Below the pieces are notes generated by a model. That model did no database searches, was not told where the DNA came from, and saw only the letters and a program-made list of their open reading frames with translations. 11,737 bases of DNA from Alistipes sp. (lineage in GTDB: Bacteria > Bacteroidota > Bacteroidia > Bacteroidales > Rikenellaceae). Position 1 is the first letter of the stretch; each line of letters opens with the position of its first letter. The DNA lies in assembly GCA_017391665.1 (NCBI GenBank), contig JAFOXS010000246.1:1-11737 (forward strand). The letters run 5' to 3'. Shown here in pieces: positions 1 through 7,244 of the stretch. The position numbers were made by a program, and so were the translations under genes.

Positions 1-1504
1 ACATTCGTCTGGTGGGAACTCCCCCCTCGTCGATCGGTAAGTTCGGTGGCGATACCGACAACTGGATGTGGCCCCGCCACACGGGTGACTTCTCAATCTT
101 CCGCGTATATGCATCGAAGGACAACAAGCCCGCGGCATACTCAAAGGACAACGTACCATACAAGCCCAAGCGTCACCTCGAGATCTCTATCGCAGGCTAC
201 GAGGAGAACGACTTCGCTATGGTTATGGGCTTCCCTGGCTCAACAACAGTTATATGACATCGTACGAGATCGATCAGATGCTCGAAGTGGACAACCCGCA
301 GCGTATCTTCATCCGTGGCGAGCGTCAGGCTATCCTCTGGGAGGCTATGGAGGCAAGCGACGCCGTACGCATCAAGTACGCATCGAAGTATGCCAGCTCA
401 TCAAACTACTGGAAGAACTCGATCGGTATGTCTAACGGCATCACAAAGCTCGGCGTAAAGGCACAGAAGCAGGCCGAGGAGCGTAAGTTCCAGCAGTGGG
501 CCGACAAGAACACCCTGCCCGAGGAGCGTTACATCGACGCGCTGCCCAATATGCAGAAGACCATCGAGGCTATCACACCCATCGAGGGTTCGATGCAGTA
601 CCTGCAGGAGGCATTCCTGCGTGGTGTGGAGATCATCACCGCAGCTCGCACAGCAACGGCTCGTCTGGATGCGTTCTACAAGGATTATGAGGTGGAGCTC
701 GACCGCAAGGTTGCAAAGCGTATGTTCGCCATCGCCAAGGAGAATATGGATCCCAAGTATCTGCCTTCGATCTACGCTGAGGTTATCGACACGCAGTTTG
801 GCGGCAACATCGACCAGTACGTAGACTGGCTCTACAACAACTCGGCATTCTACTCGCTGGAGAAGGCTAAGAACCTGAGCGACGAGGCTCGCACACAGGA
901 TCCCGCATACGTTCTGGCGCAGTCTGTTATCAAGAGCTACAACTCGCTCGTACCCGAGTATCAGGCACTCAGCCCCCGCTACAACGAGGCACACCGTCTC
1001 TACGTGGATGGCCGCATGAAGATGGAGCCCCAGAAGGCATGGTATTCTGATGCCAACTTCACCATCCGTCTGACCTATGGTCAGGTGCTGCCCTACAACC
1101 CCTCGGATGCAGTGACCTACAACTACTTCACTACGCTGGAGGGTGTAATCGCCAAGGAGGATAAGTCGAACCCGCTGGAGTTCACCGTAGAGGAGAAGCT
1201 CAAGGAGTTGCACAGCAAGAAGGACTACGGCCGCTATGCCGATAAGGATGGTCGTCTGCACGTAGGTTTCCTTGCGAACCTCGACATCACGGGCGGTAAC
1301 TCTGGTTCACCCGTTATCGATGGCAAGGGTCGCCTGATCGGTTTGGCATTCGACGGCAACTGGGAGGCAATGTCGGGTGACGTGGCATTTGAGCCCGCAC
1401 TGCAGCGTTGTATCGCAGTGGACGTTCGTTACGTGCTGTTCGTAATTGACAAGTTTGCAGGCTGCAAGCACATCATGAGCGAGCTGGACATCGTTTCGAA
1501 GTAA
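1..1504 (+). pseudogene. S46 family dipeptidyl-peptidase (DPP7-like), 5'-truncated by the window and frameshifted
   Basis: This is a serine exopeptidase that removes dipeptides from peptide N-termini, normally in the periplasm of Bacteroidota. The frame from base 3 reads [18 protein letters not shown] and then [15 protein letters not shown], a diagnostic S46 block. It holds the Asn-Trp pair that grips the substrate N-terminus (60-65) and the catalytic Asp (87-89). Near 248/249 one base is missing: the frame ends at TGA 255-257, while the next frame continues from TAT 251 and ATG 254 to 1504. Restoring one C would give GSTTRYMTS, matching the family's G-x-T-x-R-Y motif. The catalytic Ser lies in GGNSGSP (codon 1301-1303). 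Eighteen residues later is Gly in FDGNWE (1355-1357), the DPP7-type S1 residue rather than the Arg of DPP11. About 500 codons are present; the family is about 700 long, so roughly 200, including the catalytic His, lie upstream. No other damage is visible, so a recent mutation or sequence error is likely. Confidence 0.9.
254..1504 (+). CDS. C-terminal open frame of the frameshifted S46 peptidase (416 codons)
   Basis: This is the uninterrupted part of the peptidase after the frameshift, listed so the frame can be placed. ATG 254-256 is the Met that would be internal in the intact protein. It overlaps the premature stop TGA (255-257) as ATGA, so re-initiation by terminating ribosomes is possible in principle. 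There is no independent promoter or ribosome binding site that I can see. The fragment carries the helical middle region (about residues 30-250) and the second half of the protease fold with Ser350 (GGNSGSP) and Asp367-Gly368. It lacks a signal peptide and the His and Asp of the triad, so alone it should be neither exported nor active. It is not a separate gene in origin. Confidence 0.6.
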   Translation: MTSYEIDQMLEVDNPQRIFIRGERQAILWEAMEASDAVRIKYASKYASSSNYWKNSIGMSNGITKLGVKAQKQAEERKFQQWADKNTLPEERYIDALPNMQKTIEAITPIEGSMQYLQEAFLRGVEIITAARTATARLDAFYKDYEVELDRKVAKRMFAIAKENMDPKYLPSIYAEVIDTQFGGNIDQYVDWLYNNSAFYSLEKAKNLSDEARTQDPAYVLAQSVIKSYNSLVPEYQALSPRYNEAHRLYVDGRMKMEPQKAWYSDANFTIRLTYGQVLPYNPSDAVTYNYFTTLEGVIAKEDKSNPLEFTVEEKLKELHSKKDYGRYADKDGRLHVGFLANLDITGGNSGSPVIDGKGRLIGLAFDGNWEAMSGDVAFEPALQRCIAVDVRYVLFVIDKFAGCKHIMSELDIVSK

Positions 1505-1527
1505 AGCACTAATACATATATAATATA

Positions 1528-1554
1528 AAGGCTACTCCGCGAGTAGCCTTTTTT
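1528..1554 (+). terminator. Rho-independent terminator of the S46 peptidase gene
   Basis: A perfect 10-bp stem is formed by AAGGCTACTC (1528-1537) and GAGTAGCCTT (1541-1550), closed by the three-base loop CGC. The stem's final TT runs into TTTT at 1551-1554, giving a six-base T tract. It sits 24 bases after the stop codon at 1502-1504, so it ends the peptidase transcript before the DUF2490 unit. Confidence 0.9.
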
Positions 1555-1610
1555 GTTACGTGGCGGGATACAAAAACGGGCTACGGCTACGTTACATTAA
1601 AAAAAAGTGT

Positions 1611-1618
1611 TACTTTTG
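1611..1618 (+). promoter_or_regulatory. Bacteroidota-type -7 promoter element
   Basis: TACTTTTG fits the Bacteroidota sigma-70 consensus TAnnTTTG. It follows an A-rich stretch (about 1597-1606) and lies 41 bases before the chosen ATG at 1660, which would give a leader of about 35 bases. A clear -33 TTTG element at the expected distance is not visible, so the call rests on the -7 match and on its position right after a terminator and before a signal-peptide gene. Confidence 0.6.
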
Positions 1619-1659
1619 TGATTATTCTTCTCCTGATGGAGATCAAAATCGCAAACCTT

Positions 1660-2439
1660 ATGAAGAAATTTTTACTGCTTATAACAACCACCCTTCTGGC
1701 CCTCGGCGCTATGGCGCAACCATCGATACCGTCGCTGGCAGAGTCTTCGGACAGCGACCTGCAGGCACGATTCAAGGCCTCGATGGAGATTCCGCTATCG
1801 GATAAGTGGAGCCTTACGTGGGGCGAGCAGCTGCGACTGAAGAATACGCTGGGCGATGTGGATAAGGTGCTATCGAGCCTCACGCTCGACTATGAGCCGT
1901 GGCGATTTCTGGAGGTGGGCACCGAGTACGCCTTCGTAAATGAGAGAAAGGGAGCCGACGACTGGCGCATAAAGCACCGCATAAACTTCAACGTGACAGG
2001 AAAGCTGAAGCTGGGACGCTTTGACTTGTCGCTGCGTGAGCGTATACGTTTTGTGGTTCGTAGCTACAATACGAACGAGTTCGAGACACCCGATCCATTT
2101 ACCACACTGCGTACGCGACTGAAGGCGGCTTACAACAACTCATCGGACTGGAAGCCCTACGCATACGTTGAGCTCTACACCACGCTCAACGCCCCCGAGG
2201 TGGTGGAGAACTATCTGCGTGACCCGCTCGACAGGGACAACTACATCAACCGTGTGCGAGTGGTCCTGGGTAGCGAGGTAAAGCTGGGCGAGAAGCACAA
2301 GATGGATCTGCATTATATGCTCAACCTGAACCGCTCCTACAAGAACAAGTACGACGCAACGACGGGCGATGTGGATAAGTGGGCACTCGAAAAGTTATGC
2401 GCGCACGTTATTTGCGTGGAGTACAAATTTAAATTATAA
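1660..2439 (+). CDS. DUF2490 outer-membrane beta-barrel protein
   Basis: This 259-residue secreted protein resembles the DUF2490 family, small barrels of unknown function in the outer membrane of Bacteroidota. The N-terminus MKKFLLLITTTLLALGAMAQ is a standard signal peptide with likely cleavage after AMA. The rest alternates polar and hydrophobic residues as beta-strands do, with family-like phrases such as LTLDYEPWRFLEVGTEYAF, RIKHRINFNV and LRERIRFV, and ends in strand-like EYKFKL. The open frame extends 14 codons further upstream to a GTG at 1618, but that start would overlap the -7 promoter element and precede the signal peptide, so ATG 1660 is chosen. No strong Shine-Dalgarno is seen, which is usual in this phylum. 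Its stop overlaps the start of the next gene (TAATG), which points to co-expression. The family assignment is from recall of its sequence pattern; the role is unknown. Confidence 0.8.
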   Translation: MKKFLLLITTTLLALGAMAQPSIPSLAESSDSDLQARFKASMEIPLSDKWSLTWGEQLRLKNTLGDVDKVLSSLTLDYEPWRFLEVGTEYAFVNERKGADDWRIKHRINFNVTGKLKLGRFDLSLRERIRFVVRSYNTNEFETPDPFTTLRTRLKAAYNNSSDWKPYAYVELYTTLNAPEVVENYLRDPLDRDNYINRVRVVLGSEVKLGEKHKMDLHYMLNLNRSYKNKYDATTGDVDKWALEKLCAHVICVEYKFKL

Positions 2440-3023
2440 TGAGAAAATTTAACATAATCATCCTCTTTTTTACGGCATTCCTTGCCCTCGGCGCTGCAGA
2501 GTGTGCAGTAGCGCAGGTTTTCAAACCACGCCTACCTATATATATTGTCAATGGTGAGCGCATGGACGAGGAGCAGGTCAGAGCCATCGACCCCGAGGAT
2601 ATTGTATCGAACGAGTTGCTGCCAGCTGACGAGATAACCATAGCGAAGTATGGTCAGGATGCGGCAAATGGAGTTATCCTCATCACGCTACGCTACGATA
2701 CCCAGGCTCGCTTCGAGGTGGATGGTAAGGAGACCAGCTTCAGCAACTACATAGCACAACGCATCAAGTGGGGCGAGATGGACCCCATAGCGCAGGTGGT
2801 GATGTCGCTGGAGGTTGGAGCCGACGGTGTGGCACGCGAAAAGGAGGTGCTGGAGTCTTCGGATAGAAAACTGCTCAAGCGCATCCGCGCGGCACTGGCC
2901 GAGGCGCCACGATGGGTGGCCGCGAAGAAGGATGGCAAGGGGCTGGCAACGAAGCATATCCTGCGTATAACGCTGCCCATAGGAAGCAAGATGCCACGCG
3001 AGTGGGCTGTAATACTAAGATAA
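2439..3023 (+). CDS. Secreted hybrid of TonB-receptor-plug-like and TonB C-terminal-like segments
   Basis: This 194-residue protein has a signal peptide at residues 1-25 (likely cleavage AVA|Q) and no later membrane segment. Residues 34-86 look like the end of a SusC/TonB-receptor plug: IYIVNGERM, then an acidic stretch, then ITIAKYGQDAANGVILIT, comparable to the plug signature A-x-x-YG-x-x-AANGVI-x-I-T. Residues about 116-181 resemble a TonB C-terminal domain: a strand (QVVMSLEVGADGVAREKEV), a helix (LLKRIRAALAEAPRWVAAK), GKG, and a final strand (HILRITLPI). Plug-like repeats and TonB-like domains occur together in some Bacteroidota M56/BlaR-type proteins; here they stand alone without peptidase or anchor. 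The ATG overlaps the DUF2490 stop by one base, suggesting translational coupling, and a terminator follows directly. A periplasmic location and some role in protein-protein contact are inferred; the actual function is unknown. Confidence 0.75.
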   Translation: MRKFNIIILFFTAFLALGAAECAVAQVFKPRLPIYIVNGERMDEEQVRAIDPEDIVSNELLPADEITIAKYGQDAANGVILITLRYDTQARFEVDGKETSFSNYIAQRIKWGEMDPIAQVVMSLEVGADGVAREKEVLESSDRKLLKRIRAALAEAPRWVAAKKDGKGLATKHILRITLPIGSKMPREWAVILR

Positions 3024-3052
3024 AAAAAGGAGTCAAAAGACTCCTTTTTTTT
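3022..3052. terminator. Bidirectional intrinsic terminator between convergent units
   Basis: A-tract (3022-3028), GGAGTC (3029-3034), loop AAAA (3035-3038), GACTCC (3039-3044) and T-tract (3045-3052) form a 13-bp stem when the A and T runs pair. Either strand ends with a T-run, so it can stop the plus-strand DUF2490 unit (stop codon 3021-3023) and the minus-strand operon. The right end overlaps the nitroreductase stop codon (TAA, read from 3053 to 3051). Confidence 0.92.
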
Positions 3053-3578
3053 ATAACCAGTGTACACGCTCCTCGCCCTCGTATGGTGGCAGAGGCTTGG
3101 GCTCATAGTCCGAATAACCGAGAGCCACAGCGCAGAGTATGCCATAATGCTCGGGGATACCCAACAACGAGCGCAGGAAGTCGTCGGCCTTGGCTCCATC
3201 GGGCTCATCCTTCAGACAGGGGCGGTCGTTAACGTGCACCCAGCACGAAGCCAGACCCTCATCAACGATGGCGAGCTGGATGGTAGTGGCAGCAATGGCG
3301 CAGTTATCGACCCAGAGGTCGGTAAGGGTCCTGTCGCTTGTCACAACGATAGCTGCCGTGGCATCCTTCATAAAGGCTGAGCCATAGTCGCGCATCTGCG
3401 ACATACGCTCCAGCGTAGCACGATCCTCAACAATGAAAAAGCGCGTAGAGCGCGTATTGCGCGACGTGGGGGCAACGAGTGCTGCATCCACAATGCGCTG
3501 CAACTTCTCTCTCTCGACGGGTGTCGGGAGGAACTTACGCGTCGAGCGACGACGCGATACAACTTGCTTGAATTCCAT
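3051..3578 (-). CDS. Nitroreductase family protein (FMN-dependent)
   Basis: This 175-residue flavoprotein of the nitroreductase fold probably uses FMN and NAD(P)H to reduce nitro compounds, quinones or other electrophiles; the natural substrate cannot be told from sequence. Family marks are RRRSTRKF at residues 9-16 (phosphate-binding arginines), APTSRNTRSTRFFIV at 36-50 (flavin and dimer region), DNCAIAATTIQLAI at 91-104, GLASCWVHVND at 108-118 and ALGYSDYEPKPLPPYE near the end. The length fits small single-domain members. ATG 3578 starts directly before the RRSTR block, so there is no signal peptide and it should be cytoplasmic. It is the last gene of the minus-strand operon, 23 bases after the PKD lipoprotein gene, and ends inside the shared terminator. 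The gap contains an A/G-rich stretch but no clear promoter. Confidence 0.92.
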   Translation of the reverse strand: MEFKQVVSRRRSTRKFLPTPVEREKLQRIVDAALVAPTSRNTRSTRFFIVEDRATLERMSQMRDYGSAFMKDATAAIVVTSDRTLTDLWVDNCAIAATTIQLAIVDEGLASCWVHVNDRPCLKDEPDGAKADDFLRSLLGIPEHYGILCAVALGYSDYEPKPLPPYEGEERVHWL

Positions 3579-3601
3579 ACTTTTCTATTATCTATTTTGT
3601 T

Positions 3602-5266
3602 TTACATATTCTCATCCTCAACGCGTAGTACCTCGGTCGAGATCTCACCCAGCGCACCGGCAACAAAGTTAATGGCCGACTGCACCTTCACAAAGTCGAT
3701 ATACTGCAAATCTGCGGCCGAGCCATCGGCTGCAACGGCCGACGAAATCTTGAAGTAGTTCCTCACCGCCTCGCCCGCAGAGCCTGTGTCGCTGTCGCTG
3801 CCCTGATTGTCGGCATAGCCCCATGCGTAGGCTCGATTGACCTGATTACCAGTCGTAGGATCAACTTCGGTATTGGCCTCCAGACGAGAGCCATAGAGCG
3901 TAAATGATGACTCTTCCCATGCCGGATAATAGAACTCCTGCGTATGGGTAGCGTTGCGGCGCAGTGTTCCCGTAGCACCACGATTGTCGCGCCACTGCAC
4001 TCCCATGCCCGCCGCCGCGGGACGATAGTAGGTAATGGCATAGCCACGCGAATGGTTCTCGGTACCCCACTCCGAACCACGCAACTCATACCACACATCA
4101 TCGGGCAGGCCGTTGCCGTTCGCATCCTGCATAACCCACACGATACCCGCCTCGGACGAGCCCTCGTGCATATTACCTGCAATGCTGAAGTCGTAGTCGC
4201 CACTATTTACAACGCTATGGTCGAAGCCGACAACCACATAACCGCCCCAGCCACCCAGCGAGACATACTTTTCGCCTTCCAAACGCTTCTGGGCATAGGC
4301 AACTGCGGCGTCAGCGGTCTGCTCGCCCGCAAAGCCCGACTGCGGCTCATTGATAAACTGACCTGCAGCAGGACGATACTCATAGACCTTGGTGGCCGTA
4401 GCACGGCTCTCGGCACTCACCTCGCGACGGAAAGTGCCCTCCGTAGGGGTGCACACAACCTTCAGTGTACGAGTGAGGGAGTAGCCATCGCTATCGGTAA
4501 TGGTGAGCATGATGCTATATTCGCCCTCTGTAGAGGGGGTAAATCGGAATACAGGATCGGTCGATTGCTCCGCGCCACACTGCCACAGGTAAGAGGGTGA
4601 TGCATAGTGCCAAAGCGTAGCATCGAGAAGCAGTGTACGACCCAGAGGAACGTTGTACTCATCGGCCATATAGATCTCGCCATCGAGACGGCTCACAACG
4701 CGGAGCGTAAGCTGCTCGGAAGAGCGACCATCTTCATTTTCAACACTTAGCAACAGGTCGTGATCACCCGCCGCAGAGAGCATAAGCGTGCACGCAGGCT
4801 GCGTGGAGATGATCTGATTATCCAGTCGCCACTCATACGCTGCCTCCTCGCCATAGAGCACATCGGCCGTAAGGGTATGCTCGCCAAAGGGCAGCGTAAG
4901 CAGACGATCTTCGCCTACGGCAAACGAGATGACGGGTGGCTGCAGAGCCTCCACATCGATGCGGATGTCGGCACTGCTGGCTCCGACCTTGTTCTCGACA
5001 CGAAGGGTTACATAGAACGTGCCAACGCGAGTGGCCTCAAAGGTATATGTAGCTGACGACGAAACCGTTACGCCATCGATAATCCACGCATAACTCTCGC
5101 CGTTCTCTACCCTGGGCGAGAGCGTCAGCGTATGCCCCACCTTAAGAGCGTAACGATCGCCCTGCTCGAAGGTAATAGTCGGCAGAGAGTCAGTAGTTAT
5201 CTCCGTATGTGAGTTGCAGGCGCAGAGCGCAAGCAACGGCAAGAGGAAAAGAATGAGTCTCTTCAT
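3602..5266 (-). CDS. PKD-domain surface lipoprotein with a conserved C-terminal module
   Basis: This 554-residue lipoprotein has N-terminus MKRLILFLLPLLALCACNSH with a lipobox ending at Cys17. Three Ig/PKD-like modules follow at about residues 30-107, 110-191 and 195-272, seen as repeated patterns such as G-x-Y/H-x-x-x-L-x-V-E-N. The C-terminal part (about 285-550) is a separate module with SLGGWGGYVVVGFDHSV, a calcium-loop-like DANGNGLPDD (381-390) and IDFVKVQSAIN. I recall the same ending in Bacteroides 'cell surface' proteins, some in vitamin B12 uptake loci, but no btuB-like gene or cobalamin riboswitch is visible here, so that link is weak. PKD domains usually act as spacers or bind glycans and proteins outside the cell, so a surface-exposed binding protein is likely. 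Three bases separate it from the amidohydrolase gene upstream. Confidence 0.85.
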   Translation of the reverse strand: MKRLILFLLPLLALCACNSHTEITTDSLPTITFEQGDRYALKVGHTLTLSPRVENGESYAWIIDGVTVSSSATYTFEATRVGTFYVTLRVENKVGASSADIRIDVEALQPPVISFAVGEDRLLTLPFGEHTLTADVLYGEEAAYEWRLDNQIISTQPACTLMLSAAGDHDLLLSVENEDGRSSEQLTLRVVSRLDGEIYMADEYNVPLGRTLLLDATLWHYASPSYLWQCGAEQSTDPVFRFTPSTEGEYSIMLTITDSDGYSLTRTLKVVCTPTEGTFRREVSAESRATATKVYEYRPAAGQFINEPQSGFAGEQTADAAVAYAQKRLEGEKYVSLGGWGGYVVVGFDHSVVNSGDYDFSIAGNMHEGSSEAGIVWVMQDANGNGLPDDVWYELRGSEWGTENHSRGYAITYYRPAAAGMGVQWRDNRGATGTLRRNATHTQEFYYPAWEESSFTLYGSRLEANTEVDPTTGNQVNRAYAWGYADNQGSDSDTGSAGEAVRNYFKISSAVAADGSAADLQYIDFVKVQSAINFVAGALGEISTEVLRVEDENM

Positions 5267-5269
5267 AAC

Positions 5270-6391
5270 TTATACTATTCTACGGGCCGTGGCATCCTTA
5301 GCCAGACCCTGCGATGTAAAACCTTCAATAAGCACCAGGCCAGGACGTTTGCCAACCTCCACCGAGCCCAGCTCATCATCCATACCCAAGGCTCGTGCTC
5401 CACCCAGCGTAGCCCACTCCATGCGCTCGGCAACGGGTACTCCTTCGATGCGTTTTACCTCCTCCAGCATCGATAGGTTGGTATTAGAAGCGAGCGAATC
5501 TGTGCCAAGACATATCAGGGCATTGTGGCGACGCAGAAGCTCCACGGGCGGCTTCAGTCCAGAGATATAGTCATTGGACTGCGGGCAGAGAACCCACGCT
5601 ATAGGGTGCTGGAAATGATTCTCCAGAATAGATAAATCCTCCTCGTCAATGCAGCAGCCATGCACCAGCATAAGGCGCTGCGCACGATCAAGCGAGGCTG
5701 CAAGGCGTCGTGCCGGCGAGCCATAATGGAGGAAATCGCACTGCCAGCCCATCCGCTCATACCACGCAGCGAGCGATCCCGAGCCATCATAGAGGGCCTT
5801 CTCGTCGGGCGACTCCATAAAGTGAATCGAGAGCGGTGCCGTCGCTGCAGCGCGGCACACATCGCCAAATGCTCCATCCTGCAACGAGTAGGTCGAGTGT
5901 GGCGTAGGTGTGGTCGCTGGATAAGAGAGAAGCGGCGCGATGGAATCCATCTCCGACTTTAGACCGAACAGTTCGGCGAAGGAGTGGTAGCGAATAGGGC
6001 TACGCTCCTTCATGGGAAAGGATGTAGTGCCATTGACAATATCGGCCACAGCCTGCACACCCTCCTGCCACATAGTGGCATCGGCAGCATAGAGTGCTCG
6101 CTGACGCTCCTCATCCGAGAAGCCGCCACGCACCTGACCAATGGCGCGGGCAAAGCCTGCAAAGCCCGTACCCGGGGCAATGGCTCCACGCAGGTAGGAT
6201 AGTTCGATGTGGCAATGTGCATTGACAAAGCCGGCCGACAAGGCTCCCGAGTAGAACTCGGTGCAGGGCATGGTATCCAGTCGCTCCCACTGCGCCACAC
6301 GCACGATGCGGCCATCGTCATCGAGTTCAATGACGGGACGGGGCATGATCTGCCCGCGGTCGATAAGGTAGTGGGCGGCGATGGTACGCAT
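5270..6391 (-). CDS. Metal-dependent amidohydrolase, deaminase type (ATZ/TRZ/aminofutalosine deaminase-like)
   Basis: This 373-residue cytoplasmic enzyme of the amidohydrolase superfamily probably hydrolyses or deaminates a nitrogen heterocycle or nucleoside. Expected metal and catalytic residues are present in order: NAHCHIE (His59, His61), PHSTYS (His165), HFMES (His190, Glu193), LVHGC (His244), CPQSN (269-273) and GTDSLASN (Asp298). The H-x-x-E motif plus CP-x-SN and GTDS-x-AS-N are typical of deaminases such as aminofutalosine, S-adenosylhomocysteine or guanine deaminases. Length is slightly short but complete. An N-terminal beta segment (about 1-52) and the C-terminal GSVEVGKRPGLVLIEG form the usual composite sandwich. 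No futalosine-pathway (mqn) gene lies nearby, so the substrate is open. ATG 6391 starts three bases after the DUF4296 stop, and the PKD gene starts three bases after this stop, a clear operon arrangement. Confidence 0.88.
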   Translation of the reverse strand: MRTIAAHYLIDRGQIMPRPVIELDDDGRIVRVAQWERLDTMPCTEFYSGALSAGFVNAHCHIELSYLRGAIAPGTGFAGFARAIGQVRGGFSDEERQRALYAADATMWQEGVQAVADIVNGTTSFPMKERSPIRYHSFAELFGLKSEMDSIAPLLSYPATTPTPHSTYSLQDGAFGDVCRAAATAPLSIHFMESPDEKALYDGSGSLAAWYERMGWQCDFLHYGSPARRLAASLDRAQRLMLVHGCCIDEEDLSILENHFQHPIAWVLCPQSNDYISGLKPPVELLRRHNALICLGTDSLASNTNLSMLEEVKRIEGVPVAERMEWATLGGARALGMDDELGSVEVGKRPGLVLIEGFTSQGLAKDATARRIV

Positions 6392-6394
6392 TCT

Positions 6395-7240
6395 TTATCT
6401 GACTGTAGGTGATTCTATAAGACTGATGAGCGAGTCGGAGAAGATACGCATCTGCGACTGCTCGCGAAAGAGCATCTCGACGCACTCCTCAATGGGCGGA
6501 CGGTAGGTGACCTTCACATTGTGGATAGTCATCGAGGGCACCTTGCGCTTCTTGGGCTCGCGAGCATAGTGGAAGAAGTCAATGACAAGGCTCTCAATAG
6601 TGGAGTCCGCCTCGGTGATAGTCTGCTCCTGATTGAATGTGGACTCCCTGCGGCGCTGCAGCGTACCGTTGACCACTGCCCGACGGGTGCTATCCTCACG
6701 CTCAAAGTAGATATACATACGACGGTTGGGCTCACGATCTAGCGAGTCGAGGGTGTATGAGCCCGAGATGGTGTAGAATCCAGGCGAGATGTTACCCAGA
6801 CGGTAGCGCATGCGTACCGAGTCCTCATCCTTGGCGATAACGATGGTGGTATCGCTAAGGATGGTGCGTGTAAAGCGGCGCGCAGCAACATTCTCGATGG
6901 TATCCTGACGGTTGACCTCGTCGGCCAGCGCCGATGACTCCTGCTCAAGAAGCGAAATCATGTACTCGGCAACATCGCTCAGGCGGATACTCTTACGACG
7001 AGAGAAGTTGTTGATCGTATATTGCACATCCTCGGTGGTGTAGCCATACTCGGCAAAGATCGGCTCGTAGATATTGAGCGAGTCGAGCTTGAAGTCGTTA
7101 TTCATGTTAAGATAGGCATTGACCAGCATGGCATCATGGAAGATCTGGCCAAGGATCTTATCGGGTACCTCCTTGGGTTTGTTACACGCCACGATGAGCA
7201 GGGCTCCGAGCAGAAAAAAGGCTGAAATTATACGTTTCAT
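6395..7240 (-). CDS. DUF4296 domain lipoprotein
   Basis: This 281-residue lipoprotein has signal MKRIISAFFLLGALLIVAC with lipidated Cys19. Residues about 23-110 match the DUF4296 pattern common in Bacteroidota: VPDKILGQIFHDAMLVNAYL, then SLNIYEPIFAEYGYTTEDVQ and INNFSRRK. The second half (about 115-281) is charged and strand-rich and ends in a helix; I do not recognise it beyond its place in family members. No function is established to my knowledge. It lies four bases after the FtsX-like permease stop (TAG). GTG at 7243-7241 directly precedes ATG 7240; the ATG is preferred because it gives the usual MKR signal start. Being co-transcribed with a lipoprotein-release permease is suggestive for a lipoprotein but proves nothing. 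Confidence 0.85.
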   Translation of the reverse strand: MKRIISAFFLLGALLIVACNKPKEVPDKILGQIFHDAMLVNAYLNMNNDFKLDSLNIYEPIFAEYGYTTEDVQYTINNFSRRKSIRLSDVAEYMISLLEQESSALADEVNRQDTIENVAARRFTRTILSDTTIVIAKDEDSVRMRYRLGNISPGFYTISGSYTLDSLDREPNRRMYIYFEREDSTRRAVVNGTLQRRRESTFNQEQTITEADSTIESLVIDFFHYAREPKKRKVPSMTIHNVKVTYRPPIEECVEMLFREQSQMRIFSDSLISLIESPTVR

Positions 7241-7244
7241 CACT

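Noticed and set aside
246..257. Programmed -1 frameshift joining the two S46 frames
   Set aside because: The site is not a X-XXY-YYZ slippery heptamer, and a -1 shift would give Ser where the family has Arg. A one-base deletion explains the site better.
401..1261. 286-codon open frame antisense to the S46 gene
   Set aside because: The plus-strand frame carries conserved S46 motifs across the same stretch; this reading is Leu/Val-rich noise.
1700..2497. Shared 12-base string GCCCTCGGCGCT in the signal sequences of two adjacent genes
   Set aside because: It encodes the common signal-peptide phrase LALGA in both, so protein constraint explains it better than a DNA repeat.
3944..4600. 218-codon open frame on the plus strand
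   Set aside because: It lies fully antisense to the PKD lipoprotein gene, has no recognisable domain and no start signals; GC-rich genes commonly create such shadows.
5267..5270. Cobalamin riboswitch upstream of the PKD lipoprotein gene
   Set aside because: The gap to the preceding gene is three bases, leaving no room for one.
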